DNA of 64,000 nucleotides, taken from the NCBI RefSeq assembly GCF_000002075.1, contig NW_004798020.1, positions 44,550-108,549 on the forward strand. Direction: 5' to 3'. Under the pieces are notes generated by a model. The model was not told where the DNA came from. It was given only the letters and a program-made list of their open reading frames with translations, and made no database searches. Positions 11,767 to 23,270 of this stretch are shown here, in pieces. Both the position numbers and the translations under genes were made by a program. This DNA comes from Aplysia californica (Eukaryota; Mollusca; Gastropoda; Aplysiida; Aplysiidae). Each line of letters opens with the position of its first letter. The stretch's first letter is position 1.

Positions 11767-14098
11767 TGTGAAGTGAATAGTTTCTTCATTTTTAATACAA
11801 ATGCTTTTGTTAAAAGTATTAATTATCACAGATTCCCAGCGAAAGATTTTCTTATGACTTTGTAAACACATTTTTTTACAAAGCAAAAAATGTGCTTTTT
11901 TAAGTAAGATTTCTTTATCTTATGACTTCTGGGAACAGAAGTTCAACTGTATTTAGTTGTAAGAAGTTTTAAGTAAAACCTTTTCTTTAGATAAAAGGAA
12001 GAGCATCAAATATGATGGAGGGACATTTTTTCCACAACCATGATGAGTGTGATAGTTTTCTTTTTAACGACCATAGCAGAGAGTGGACCCTAATGCATAA
12101 TATATGCAGAACAAGCATTCATCATTGCGTGTGTGGTTGCAGTTAAAAAGGAATGTCACCATTTCTGGAGCTGAGTGACTAAGTGAACAAGTTGCGGTAC
12201 TGAATGAACTAAAGTGAGGGAAATATGTGTTCAGAAAAAAGATAGAACGTTTTACTTGAGACCACAAACTTCTGTTTTGATTCTTGACCAGCCAGCCTAA
12301 ATCTAAAATGTCTGCATCTTTACTATTATATCAATGTCATTTTTAACCAATCTACATTTTCGTCTCTTACATGTGGACATTTGGTGTGGGTACGTAGAGG
12401 TTCGTGGCTGTGCATTCCCACTCCCCCCCCCCCCTCCAAATGGGCCGGAAGATAGTTATTTTGCTACTCACCGGAAGATAGTTATTTCGCTACCATAGAA
12501 TTCCAAAGATCTATCTGCTCAGGACCTAGTTTTGAGAAATTTGACATTAACAATTTGTAAAATGCAATTTTTGGAATATCCTGATAAATATACTGAATCC
12601 GTGAATAATCTTACAATTTTGATAGAGGATATAAAACATACATTTGGGTTCTCACCTCATGGTCTTAGTAACTCAAAACTTCCAAAAATTTCAGATAAAA
12701 CTGTGCAATAATTCTAAGGTTACGATATGCAAAAAGATTACTTCAGAGTGAAATCTCGATGTATTGATAGGATGTTCTCTAAAGAGCAGAGAGATCTTCT
12801 ATCAGGAATATTTTTTACTCTATCAGTTTAACAATTGAAATTCCTAACCTGACTGAATACGTCTTTTCCTTCCATTACTTGTGAGCCAGATCATTTTGCC
12901 TCAGACAAACTGCATCAATCGTCTGATCTGCCTTGTGAGTGAACTCGATATATTTCTTCTTATTTTTGTACAACTACCTTGAGCTACAATATTTTTTGGA
13001 TTGACCACTTTCTCAAGCTGGTTGTGACTTTGGCTTTTTTATACAGCAGTTTTTGTGGCAGATCAAAAGCCAGCGTGTTTGTTTATTATTTTATTCCTAT
13101 GACAATAAATTGTTGTATTTTCTTGAAGACCACACACATTGAGAACTTTGTACGTAAGAGTTTCTAGAAGATGGACGTATGGAGCTGTTTTAGGTGTTTT
13201 TCAGTCTCGTTCCACGGCTATCCCTGACACTTTGGGTGTCTTTACTCAGCATTGGTGTGGCACATCTTCCATTTCTAAAGGGATTTTTCTAAAGCTAAAC
13301 CAACCATATTTTTTAGAGGACACAGTGGAAAAAAGATGAGACATTATTTACCTAAATCTTCACACAGCCCAGTCTTTTTCTTCACTTTGACAGTATCACG
13401 CAATTACCATAACAGCAAAATTCTGGGGTTTTTTTCAGATCTGTCAAATGAAATGAAGGGTTATCTCACTTTAAAATACCCATTGAAGAAATTGTTTGAA
13501 AAACTAGGGTGACTTCAACAAATCTATCTTTTAAAAAAAAAAAGAACAAAACACAATTAGTTACGTGACTGATCTGCTTTGTGAGCGAGGCTCATCTTAT
13601 GTGAACTGAACCAGATCTCTACATCCCAGGGTGTAGAGTTTTATGACTATTATTAGAATATTCCATTTTGATATATATGTCATATATAATGTATATTTAT
13701 ACATTTTAATGAATTGGGTCCAGTGTTACAAACCTATGCCAAATCGGATATGTGGCCATTGTCATTGTATCAATGTCCGTTTTTGAAGCTCAAAGTCAGA
13801 AGTGCCAATACTTTCCCAGGAAATGATTCTCCGAAATCTCTACATTTGCAGTTCACTACCAGTTTCATGCTGAAATGCAGTTTTTAGTCCATGCAATTTT
13901 TCTGAATACCAAGGCTCAAAAACAATTTTTTTTTTCCCTATTTACTCATCAATCCCTACAGGAAACTCTTGCCGGGTGATCAAGATTGCAGGCTGTGCGA
14001 CGTATACGTTGGTGCGTGTGCTTCTGTATGCCGGTGCTTGCTTGTGTACATAATGCTTACGTGTTTCAAGTTTTGTATTCATGTGTTTATTTGTGTGT
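11767..14098. other. no gene recognised
   Basis: No exon supported. A 24-bp direct duplication (GGAAGATAGTTATTT-type) occurs at about 12449-12495 next to a poly-C run. Otherwise unremarkable. Confidence 0.5.
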
Positions 14099-14156
14099 GA
14101 GTGTGTGTGAGAGAGAAAGAGAGAGGGGGAGAGATAGAGAGAGAGGGGGAAAGAGA

Positions 14157-14254
<98 letters not shown>

Positions 14255-14452
14255 GAGAGAGGGAGAGGGAGAGGGAGAGGGAGAGAGAGAGAGAGAGAGA
14301 GTCAGTGAGACAGACAGACAGACAGACACAGACAGAGAAGAAGGCAGGCAGGCAGACGGGTGGGTGAGCGGGCAAGCAGACAAACGGACAGACAGAAAGA
14401 CAGACAGACAGATGGACGGACAAACAAACTGAAAGAAAGAGAGATGGGGGGA
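14099..14452 (+). repeat. (GA)n / (GACA)n microsatellite block
   Basis: About 350 bp of GA repeats grade into CAGACAGA and GGCAGGCAG units. The long Arg/Glu and Ser/Leu open frames on the two strands are composition artefacts. Confidence 0.95.
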
Positions 14453-15144
14453 GGGGGGTGTATGACTATGAGCATATACGAGTGTTTTCTTCTGTGTGTT
14501 CATTGGTTCTGTCCCCGATGCAGTGGAAGGACAACGTTTGTTTCCCCTATACCTTAGCCGTTCACACCAAGCACTGTATACTACTATGTGTCTCTGCCCG
14601 TTATGTTTCTTACAGTTTATTCCTGTGAGGCATTTATTTCTACAAATAATTTGTAAAAACTTAAATACAGTTGAAAAAGGAAATGATGAAACCTGTTGTT
14701 GTTCTGCTGATTTGTCCACGGTTCTCAACTTTCCTTGGGTTGTTGTGTTGTGTCTTTGGCATAGATCACGACAGTAATACATATAATTATATCGTCACTG
14801 TCTATATGTCGTCATGGTCCATAAACACAATTGTGCAAGTCATTTTTTTTCAGCTTTGTAGTTATTGGGATGTTTAAAAAAGCCTGTAGCGCATTTCTCA
14901 TCCTCAATAAAGCAGAGTTTTGTTTCGTGAGCTAAATTTACAATTATTGAGATACTTAAAAAAAACAAAAACTTTTGTTCCAAGTCGAAAAGTTTGACTT
15001 TGGTAAGCACTGTTTTCCCCAAGTATTCTCAAAATTACAACAACAACAAAAATGATGTGAACAATTGTGTTATAACCATGAAAATATACCCACATATAAA
15101 AATACAGAACATGTATACATACATATATATATACATATGACCAG
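14453..15144. other. no gene recognised
   Basis: No supported feature; AT-rich sequence. Confidence 0.5.
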
Positions 15145-15600
15145 TGTCTGTGGTGTAGTGGTGAGGCACTTTGCTGTAGTGCGCAGAAGACCTGAGATCG
15201 ATTCCCGAGTGGGGAGAATTTTTATAGGGTATCTCCACCTTTCTGTTTACACATTGCATTCCTCTCAGCCCATAGTGGTCCCGACAGGCAGAGTTGAAGT
15301 TGCCTACCTTCTAAATGATCTAAATTAATTGTGTCGACGAGGGGGTAAACCATCTGCAGTTACTTCAAACACAAACTTCCTACACTTTTCGCTGAGAGAG
15401 TTCTTTCGCCACGAAACTAGCAGGCGTATGTGGTTAGTGGGTGTTCTGGTGTGGGTTGCTCCTTCTTTTCTATCAAACATCTATCATCCTGATCTCTCCT
15501 CTTTCTTTTTTATGTTCGTTACTCTCTTGCAATACCTGTATTCTTTGGCACATATATAAGAGCTTATTGTGTTGCAAGCGCTGTAAAACTTATTAAAATA
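15145..15600 (+). repeat. tRNA-headed SINE, family S (longest copy)
   Basis: The head (15145-15225) looks like a tRNA: an A-box-like TGGTGTAGTGGTGAGGC and a B-box-like GATCGATTC. It is followed by an unrelated body and then by the family S segment (CTATCAAACATCTATC, then GTTGCAAGCGCTGTAAAAC) and an AT-rich tail. Other copies in the window carry only the 3' part. Whether the head and the S segment are one element or two adjacent insertions is not proved. Confidence 0.65.
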
Positions 15601-15674
15601 AAACAAACAAGCAGGCATAAACTGAGAAAGTTAGTCCTGCTATACATGAAAAAAAAAACAATACAGTAGCAATT

Positions 15675-15990
15675 AAATATCAAAATGAAATGTTTAATGA
15701 TCATTTACAAATGATAAAAATGAGCCATCTTCTCCTTCATTTCCCATACACACCAGCCTGACAGTCTCCTTAAGATGCATTTGTCAAAAACAATCTTCTT
15801 TTGTTCACTCTAAAACATCTTGAAACAACAGTTCAATGAACGTAATCAACGATAAAATTTCACCCACGGGAAGGAAACAGAAAACATACCATCTGGTGTC
15901 CATTAACCTTACACATACCACGAAAACCTTCCACCTCTCTCTGAGAATCATTCAGTCCACACACAACCACACCAGGGAAGTAACCCTGAC
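15675..15990 (-). terminator. CFAP298 3' UTR with candidate poly(A) signal
   Basis: Downstream of the CFAP298 stop on the minus strand, an ATTAAA hexamer lies at 15693-15698 (plus-strand TTTAAT). It is the nearest plausible poly(A) signal and would give a 3' UTR of about 300 nt. Confidence 0.45.
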
Positions 15991-18900
15991 CTATCTTGGC
16001 CCCCACTTGATGTTGTTCAGTCCCTGGAACTGTCGCTTGAGCTGACCGTTGTCTGCCCAGGCCGCGTCCAGGTAAGAGTCGTCTGCGTCCGACTCCAATT
16101 TCTGAAAGGCAAACAAAATGTTTAGAGATAGACTGAGTTTTATGGCATGTGCAACACATCATTATCCAGTGCCAGATCCGCAACAGACATCGGCGATCAT
16201 GGTTCTATTCATTCTTTTACTCGGATGCTGTTTAAAAAATTTGTGTGTTGAAAAATATTTCAAAATCAGAGAAGTCAACACAGAGCACAACACCATCAAT
16301 ATATATAAGACATTTTTCTAACCTTGAACTCCTCTTGCTTCTTGTAGTAGTATGCCATCATGTGTTTCTGGTCCTCCTGACTGACCACCGGTTCCCTCGC
16401 CGGGGCGCCTTGACCTCTCTACAGACACAACAGATAACAGCTCATTTAGCAACCTTCAGAAAAAACCTCAACGCTCATCTTTTTCAGAAATAGTAGATTA
16501 TGTGAGGCAGTGTGGTGAAATCAGGTACTCGTCAAAATAACGAAACCGCAGAAACGAGCAGTTTTCCACCAGTCTGGAAATTTTTAGCGAATTTATATTT
16601 TTTGACTTAACCTCTTTTATGTCTGTATAAAAAAGCATTTTCTTGTGAAACTCTGATCTGATTAAAGGCAAAAAATCTGTCATTTTTCAGTTTTGAAAGA
16701 CTTTAGCTATACGAGTTACCAAACTTTGGCGGACATTTACTCGGTAATTTCACCACTGAAACCAGGCGACCTCACCTCCTTCAATCGCAAATATCTTGAG
16801 TTCTTTTCAATATAAATGGATATTTTTTTCATTGGAAGCAAATAAAATAAATACGCTTTCAGATGATACCAATAACTCCACAAGCCCCAAAATTGATGAG
16901 TGCCTGGTTCCATCATGTCGTGACACATATATATATATAGCATTTGTAGATCGCACGTGACATAGTCATGTAGACTGTCCTCTTAAACACCAGGAAGGTT
17001 GGCAGAGAGTTTTAAAAAATCATAATCAGGGGCATTACGATCGTATTTTGGTTAAATTTAATTAAAATCGTGACGATTCCACCAGTTTCGTAATGATGGG
17101 CAGCCTTGTATTTCCTCCGAATAATTTTTAAACTCTTGCTCAATGAGACAGTTCTCTATATCAAAGTTGTTATCCTTTGCTGAATATAAGTCAAAATTAC
17201 AAATAGAAGATAACACACACAAAAAAACAAGAAACAAAAAGCAAATTCAGGAGCCAAATCACAATAAAACTATTGAAAATGGATCCTGAATTCTATTAAA
17301 GTTTCCTTTCAGTGAAAATGACCTCATGTAATAGAATTTGTATTGAATTAAAACTCTTCAAGAAAAGTTTGATCATTTAGGAGTCATACCCTCAGACACA
17401 AAGTTTGAAGAGACATGATCTCTACATACCGACCCACCAAGAATTATTTGTTCATTCTAGAGGACTGGAAACATCTGTTTACCTTCTGTAACTTGGCAAC
17501 AATCTTTGTCTTTTCATTCTTGCCCACGAAGTCTCCCAGCTTCTTGTGAGGCAGCAGTTCCTTGCCGGCCCACCACAGAGAGGCCTGGTCAATGTCAATC
17601 ACTTCTAGCGAGGCCTGTTGGGGGCACAAGAGAATAACATGTCACTCCTAACCAGGCCTGTTGGGGGCACAAGAGAATAACATGTCACTCCTAACCAGGC
17701 CTGTTGGGGCACAGGAGAACAACGTGATACTTTAGTACATGGTGGACTTTATCATCCCTTCGACAATGTTGATCACTTCTAACGAGGCCTGTCGCGGACA
17801 CGGGAAATAACATATATTACTTTTGTATATGGTCGACTTTATCACATTTTCATACTTAGAGTTTGGCCATTTTAAAGGCAAAGACTTGAAGGTTCAAAGA
17901 TTGGAGGAAATATTCCAAGAACTGTGAGGAAAATCCAGACTCTTCCCGACCTTAAACCTTGGTCTCAGGGCTGTAGGTAGAGTTGCAAACAGCTGCTGGT
18001 TATGTTGACGGCCATGCTCATAGCTCATCGCAGCAGTTGTAGAAAGAGTAAGACCCATGAGAAGATCACACAGACAATTTTGGTTTCTCTGATGCCTTAC
18101 AAGACAGAGTCCCTTACTTTTCACTGCCCGAACCCAATTAGAAGGCACAGGAAACACTCTGGCTGTTAGAAATATCTATGCACTTCTCATACATCATAAT
18201 GTTGAGATTCAGACCTCATACTGACTTAGTGGATTACATCAAAGTGCTCGGGACACAAAAGGCTATCTGTCACTATGAGTATGAGTTGATATACTAAATT
18301 AATCCAGTAAAGTCGGACACATACTGTTCCCAAACCATGGACAGCTGAATCAGATATACTAAAATCCAAAGCAAAGACTATCGATGTGTTCATAAAGCAT
18401 AGCTGTACTCATCACTTGACAGTCCTAAACTTTACATTCTCAAACCCTAGACTTTCATTTCAGCTCATAACATTTGAGCTTTGAAAAAATTCATGCTCTA
18501 CACAATTATACATTTAACTTGCACAATGCCCAAATCTTTAGATAAGCATAAGCATTAGTGTTTTTAAAAAAAACGAAGGTTCCAAAAGCAGCATCACATA
18601 CATGTGGACAGACAGTGTTTTCACAATAAAAAGGTTCATCAAACAGGGAGCCTTAAACTCTGACAATACTAACAAATTACCTGCTTCCCTGAGAGATCTT
18701 CAGTGTTCTCAAACTCCATTTTGATCGGCTCATAGGGAGGCAACCCCATTGGGTACACAATGGTGACAGCTCCACGGAGAATGTCCAGGGCGTCTTGTAC
18801 AGTTTTCTGAGTCACTTGTTCATCGGCTGTCACTTTTTTCTAAAGATAAATGAAGAAAGAAACGAGGCCCATGGTAACTGCAAAGCAAAACTTGAACAGT

Positions 18901-21830
18901 TGCACAACGTATAAAACTTGTTTCTATCAATCTTAAAAATTGTTTTTAAAAAGTTTATTGGTTCAGTTGTTTAAGTAACATGAAAGAAGAACTGCCAGAA
19001 GCAAACAATAGTACTTGAGCTCTTTTTGTTGGCACAAGTAGCATTGTCTACAGTTTCTTCCATCAACCAAAAGAAAAAAGAATGGTCTAGATTAATTGAA
19101 AGGTTAAAAACATCAAAATTTTTGCTTGTACCATGAAAGGTCTTATATAAAATAAGCTTTCAGTAATTTCACCTAGATTTCCTTGACTGCCACCTGACAA
19201 CTTGTGGTAACCCTAACCCTGACTTAGTCATTTATGACACTCCTCCTTAGAGTTTTTTTTTCTTCAACATTTCACCTTGATATACTATAGTAGGCCTTAA
19301 TATACTTTGAATACTTCCAAGACTAGCACGCCAACTGCAGTTTTCACAGATTCGAGCTGTAACTTATTTATAATTCAAATAGTATAATAAATGAAGTATG
19401 GCTAAAAGTAAGACTTCCATTTCGGAAAAGAATTTATAGAAATTAAATCAATGAGGTGTCTGAAGGTATTCTGAAATGTGATATTAATTTCAATGATAAT
19501 AATTACCTTGGAAATCATATCTTTCGCTTCTTTAATAGTTTTCGTAAGAACCTCTGCCATTTTGGGTGTGGGTGCTGAAAACAGTAAAAGAAAAATATGC
19601 AATAGCAGAACGCAGTAAAGTGTACACAGCAGATAAAACAGATGCATAGCACAAGGTTGACAAAAGAAATGACTAGACATGAATACATTCGTGTGGTCTT
19701 ACAATGGCAGAGAAAGTAGTATGAACAACATAAACACCATCAGCATCTTTCTTTGGTTCTTTCTCCTAAGTTTTCAGGTACCACACCATATATCATAATT
19801 ATCAACTCTTCAAATTCATTTGTTTCTTATTTTTATCTTAATATTTTTCGCAGTCACTCACCACTTCCCACTTCTGTCTCACAGCATGAACCAATGTATA
19901 CAGGGAAAAAAAAACAACAGCTAATACTGAAACAAATCTTTATAAACTTACACATCTTACTTTTGTTTCAAATTCCCAAGAGTGTTTCTGAGGAATCATC
20001 ATGCAACTCCACAAACATACACATCTTACTTTTGTTTCAAAGCCCAAAAAGTATTTCTAAAGACTCATGTACATCTGCCAACAGTCTCAAAACTTGACAA
20101 CTCCCTACAGTGGCTCATTCTCCATGATGGAAATACACAATGTGTCATGACATAATAGAATCAGGTGCTCATCAATTTTGGGGAATGTGGACTTACTGGT
20201 ATCATCTTAAAGCTTGCACATTTCTCTTGCTTTCAATGGAAAAATAATTACCCAAATATTTTTAATAGAATTCGGGATAGTTTGAAGTGAACGAGGTGGG
20301 GGTCAGCTGCTTTTAGAGAAAAGGTTAGCGAGAAAATGGCGGCCAAAGTCTGGAGACTTCCAAAGCTTGAGAGTCCTTGGAAACTGTAAATTTACATTTT
20401 TGTTCCTTTAATACACATTTTTCAGTAAAATCCATCATATAGCAATTTGTTTTTAAATTAACATAAAAGTGTTGAGCCAAAAATTAAAATGTGATAAAAG
20501 CTGTTTTCTTCAATTTCATTATTTTGACGAGCACCTGATTTCACCACGCCGACTCATATATCAAGAAGAGGAAAAAGCCAAGGAGAGGCTTGTATGTCAG
20601 CACACTGACAAAAAAAGAGCCTCAGTCCAGTAAAACCACAAAACTTCACAGTCAGCTTTATAGTGGTATAGAGCTAGTCTTGTTAGTACATCTTTTAACA
20701 TTTTAAAATATATATATATATATTTGATGGCACTTGAGAAAACTAAGAGACATGTTTAAAAACTTCACTTCCCACAGAAGAGAAATACGTAATTCCTGCC
20801 ATTGGAACAAAAATAATAGTTCTTTATTAACCATAGTGGTGATAATAGAGCCAAAACACTTCACAAGATGTCAGAAGAAAAAAAAATCATTCTTAAGCTG
20901 TCAAATTAATTTGGCTGTGGTCATGTTTCTTCACTTGAAAAGTCAAAAGGATTTACATGCAAAGCCAGGAGATTTCCCATTTACTTGGCAGTCTGCAGGG
21001 AAAATCAGGAACGGGTCTAACACACAAGCTGTCATAGTAGTAAGAATGAATCAAAGAAATAAATGTCTTCCAAGACGCCAGTAGCACAGTAGCACAACCG
21101 AACGAGCAAGAGCAATGGCATACCTTGTCCATTCCTGCAGCCAATCTTGTCCTTGGCAAATTTTACTCCACCGCTGGGCTGACATTTCTCCCCCCACTCA
21201 TCCTTCAACTTCAGCTCTTCCACTTGTTCATCTGTCAAGCCTTGCATGTTGGGCGGTAAAGACACCCCATGCTTTGCAAGCTCTTCCATTTCTGACATTT
21301 AAAAAAAAGAAGAATTGAAATATAAAAATCAGCATGGGACCTGTCAGCAAAATAATATATTGAACAATGCAAGACTTGTAAACAGAGTGCCTTTGAACTT
21401 GTTTTTGGAGTCACACATCGAAACGTCACAATAAATCTACTGTCATGACAGCTTGTTCGGTAAATACATTTCAAGAGATCTGCAAAGGTTATGGACACCC
21501 AGAAGAAATTTTTAAAATTCCTCCCCGTTGCCTACAACAATTTTCTTGCTAGTGCTAGAATATCTAGCCGAAAACAGACCAGATACTAAAAAGGTAGTTG
21601 AGTAGAAACAAAAATTGGCAATATATAAACAGTTAATAGCAGTACATTATTTTTTACGTAGATCAGTATTTTAAAGAGAAAAATGTCTTACCACCACAGA
21701 TCCGGTCCACTTTGAGTCGGCCATTGAATATTGTAGCACAGTCTTTGAGTATCAAAGACATCTCGGTATCAATCGAAGCCTCGTACAGGAACTGGCTGTC
21801 ATCCCCACGTTTGATATGGATTTTCACCAT
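15991..21830 (-). CDS. CFAP298: Cilia- and flagella-associated protein 298
   Basis: Seven coding exons on the minus strand: 21692-21830 (ATG), 21124-21291, 19507-19574, 18681-18839, 17483-17614, 16323-16418 and 15991-16101 (stop TAG). All have GT-AG borders and phases agree (1,1,0,0,0,0). The product is 290 aa, the same length I recall for human CFAP298. Recognised blocks: MVKIHIKRGDDSQFL at the start, NGRLKVDRICGEMEELAKHG, LPPNMQGLTDEQVEELKLKD, YPMGLPPYEPIKMEFEN, FVGKNEKTKIVAK, RGQGAPAREP, and NNIKWGPR at the end. CFAP298 (C21orf59; Kurly in zebrafish) is needed for outer dynein arm assembly and for cilia polarity; this is family knowledge. The ATG is the first of the conserved N-terminus and lies 11 bases inside an exon whose acceptor ends at 21842, so upstream exons are non-coding. 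No break seen. Confidence 0.97.
16148..16232 (-). mobile_element. LINE 3' end fragment, family L
   Basis: On the minus strand it encodes TMIADVC and SGTG followed by a TAATGATG tail, matching the longer copy at 40.72-40.92 kb. Such WKxMIADVCRRxGT ends close the reverse-transcriptase ORF of several non-LTR elements. It lies in CFAP298 intron 6. Confidence 0.6.
16500..16928 (+). mobile_element. Family G MITE, copy B
   Basis: A full-length copy of about 430 bp. The left end reads GTGGTGAAATCAGGTACTCG and the right end is the imperfect inverse, GAGTGCCTGGTTCCATCATG. Internal blocks are shared with copies A, C, D, E and F. It is inserted in CFAP298 intron 5, between exons 5 and 6, on the strand opposite to the gene. 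Confidence 0.85.
16929..17440. other. CFAP298 intron 5, remainder
   Basis: A short (AT)n run follows the family G copy. Nothing else was recognised. Confidence 0.5.
17585..17815 (-). repeat. Tandem duplication of CFAP298 exon-5 acceptor
   Basis: The exon 5 border (CCCCAACAG then GCCT) is followed upstream in the gene by two more units of about 46 bp carrying the same CCCCAACAGGCCT. Further out (about 17768-17802) another diverged unit repeats the acceptor plus the first codons of exon 5: it would read ASLEVIN against ASLEVID in the real exon. The copies lack the rest of the exon. Confidence 0.9.
17830..18680 (-). other. CFAP298 intron 4, remainder
   Basis: No repeat family or exon was recognised between the duplicated acceptors and exon 4. 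Confidence 0.45.
18840..19506 (-). other. CFAP298 intron 3
   Basis: An ordinary AT-rich intron; nothing else was recognised. Confidence 0.5.
20141..20560 (-). mobile_element. Family G MITE, copy C
   Basis: A copy in the opposite orientation to A and B. The right end on the plus strand is GAGCACCTGATTTCACCACG followed by CCGACTCATATA. The left end, TGTGTCATGACATAATAGAA, is more decayed. It lies in CFAP298 intron 2. Confidence 0.85.
20561..21123 (-). other. CFAP298 intron 2, remainder
   Basis: No supported feature. A short (TA)n run lies at about 20708-20724. Confidence 0.5.
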
Positions 21831-21841
21831 CCTCACTATAT

Positions 21842-22443
21842 CTGGAATATAATGACAACAATAATCAATTATCGTTTGTTTTTGAAAGAGTGTAATGCTA
21901 TCAAGAAACAAAGTATAGAATACATATTATTGATTCAAAAACACATTAAAAAAAATAATTAGGAAATATAAATGGTAAACAGTCTCATCTCCACCTTTTC
22001 AGGAACAAGTCTGTGATCGTGGACAAGTGTGAAATTTAGTCAGTACAGTCTGTCCATAACTCATGTCTTAAAATAAATACGCACCTACTTTGAATGAAGT
22101 GTAAATTTGGTTTACAAAAAGCTTTAAACTGAGCAATATGCACATGCTTGCTTTTTCTTCGGAAATCTAACAAAGAATAAACAATTAAATTATGTGTGTT
22201 GCAGAAAATTTCTGTTGAGTAAAATAAGTTTTGATATTTTCAAGAGCAATAGAACGGCTCAAATTCAGAGGCAGGATTATATTTATTTATACAAATACAA
22301 TGAATCATGAGTAGATCTTGTACTGATTTCCCTGATGAATGATTTATAAACAATAACAGTGCAAACATAACGTATTGGAAGCATTAGTACTTTAATTTTT
22401 CAGGAGGAATTCTGTAACAAGTGACCACTATGAAACTGAGTAG
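21842..22443 (-). other. CFAP298 5' intron, proximal part
   Basis: This lies upstream of the acceptor ending at 21842 (ATATTCCAG on the minus strand), which precedes the start-codon exon. The intron probably extends to the donor at 25241-25246. No feature was seen in this part. Confidence 0.5.
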
Positions 22444-22451
22444 AACAGAGG

Positions 22452-23203
22452 TAGAGTTGGGGCAAGCGGGTAACACAGTCTGAACGAGCGGGTAACAGAT
22501 GGCCAAGCGAGCGGACTGCAAACCTCAAGACAGTTCATTTTTTGGGTCCGCTCCACAATTTTACTCTCTCAGCGAGCGAACTGCGGACCTCAAATCAGTT
22601 CGTTTCTTGGGCCCGCTCCACAATTTCATTCACTGAGCGGGCCGGCGAACGGATGAACTCTAGCAGACAAGATACTCAACGCCAGGTTAGGTCCGTCGTC
22701 TATTGTTTGTTAATTAGGCCTTGTGTTTTAAGCCACCAGCGGTGCCACAGGGAGTGAAAGAGGCTGGTGATGCAGTACTTTCATCTTGTGTGTGGGTCAC
22801 ACTGTGTACATTCCAATTTACCTCGAAGGTGAAGTTTAAAGAATTTGCAAAGGCCTTTTTTTCGGAGGGTAGAGAAATTTCCGCCATGAACGCATTATAG
22901 TTACAAAGTGGGACAGGAGGGTGATTTTTTTAGGGAAGAGGGGGGGGGGGGGTGTAAGTAGTATGCAATGGATTCGAAGAAGTAGCTCCCCGTCCGTCCA
23001 TTCGCCTGCTCGAATGCATGGAGTCTCCGTCCGTTCACTAAACGAACTGTTGTCTCTGTCGGATGTTTAGCGAGTACCAAACTAGATCTAAATCTACTCT
23101 TCACAAGCGGAATGCTCGTTACCCGTCCACTTGTTTGAGCGGCAGTGCCAGCGATTAGTTCTTTACTCGCGGACGCTGATTTAGCGAGCCCGACCCGGCT
23201 CTA
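22452..23203. mobile_element. Non-autonomous hAT element with 8-bp TSD
   Basis: A 752-bp element flanked by perfect 8-bp duplications AACAGAGG (22444-22451 and 23204-23211). Ends: TAGAGTTGGGGCAAGCGGG on the left, and TAGAGCCGGGTCGGGCTCGC as the reverse complement of the right end. The GC-rich interior holds repeated GAGCGGGTAAC and GGGTCCGCTCCACAATTT-type motifs near one end. No transposase frame is present. An 8-bp duplication with short inverted ends is the hAT signature. It lies in the 5' intron of CFAP298. Confidence 0.85.
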
Positions 23204-23207
23204 AACA

Positions 23208-23270
23208 GAGGGTTAGGGTTAGGGTTTGGGGTGGGGTAGGGTACAGGGTTAGGAGTAGGGGTACCATAGG
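23208..23270 (+). repeat. Short telomere-like TTAGGG stretch
   Basis: It starts within the right target duplication of the neighbouring hAT element. GGTTAGGGTTAGGGTTT is followed by degenerate GGGGTAGGG units. Only about two perfect TTAGGG repeats occur, so a telomeric origin is uncertain. Confidence 0.4.

Noticed and set aside
14079-14440. Long Arg/Glu and Ser/Leu open frames on both strands
   Set aside because: They arise from the (GA)n microsatellite; no start context, splice sites or domain.
15145-15225. A functional tRNA gene
   Set aside because: A- and B-box words are present, but the acceptor stem does not pair well and a SINE body follows.
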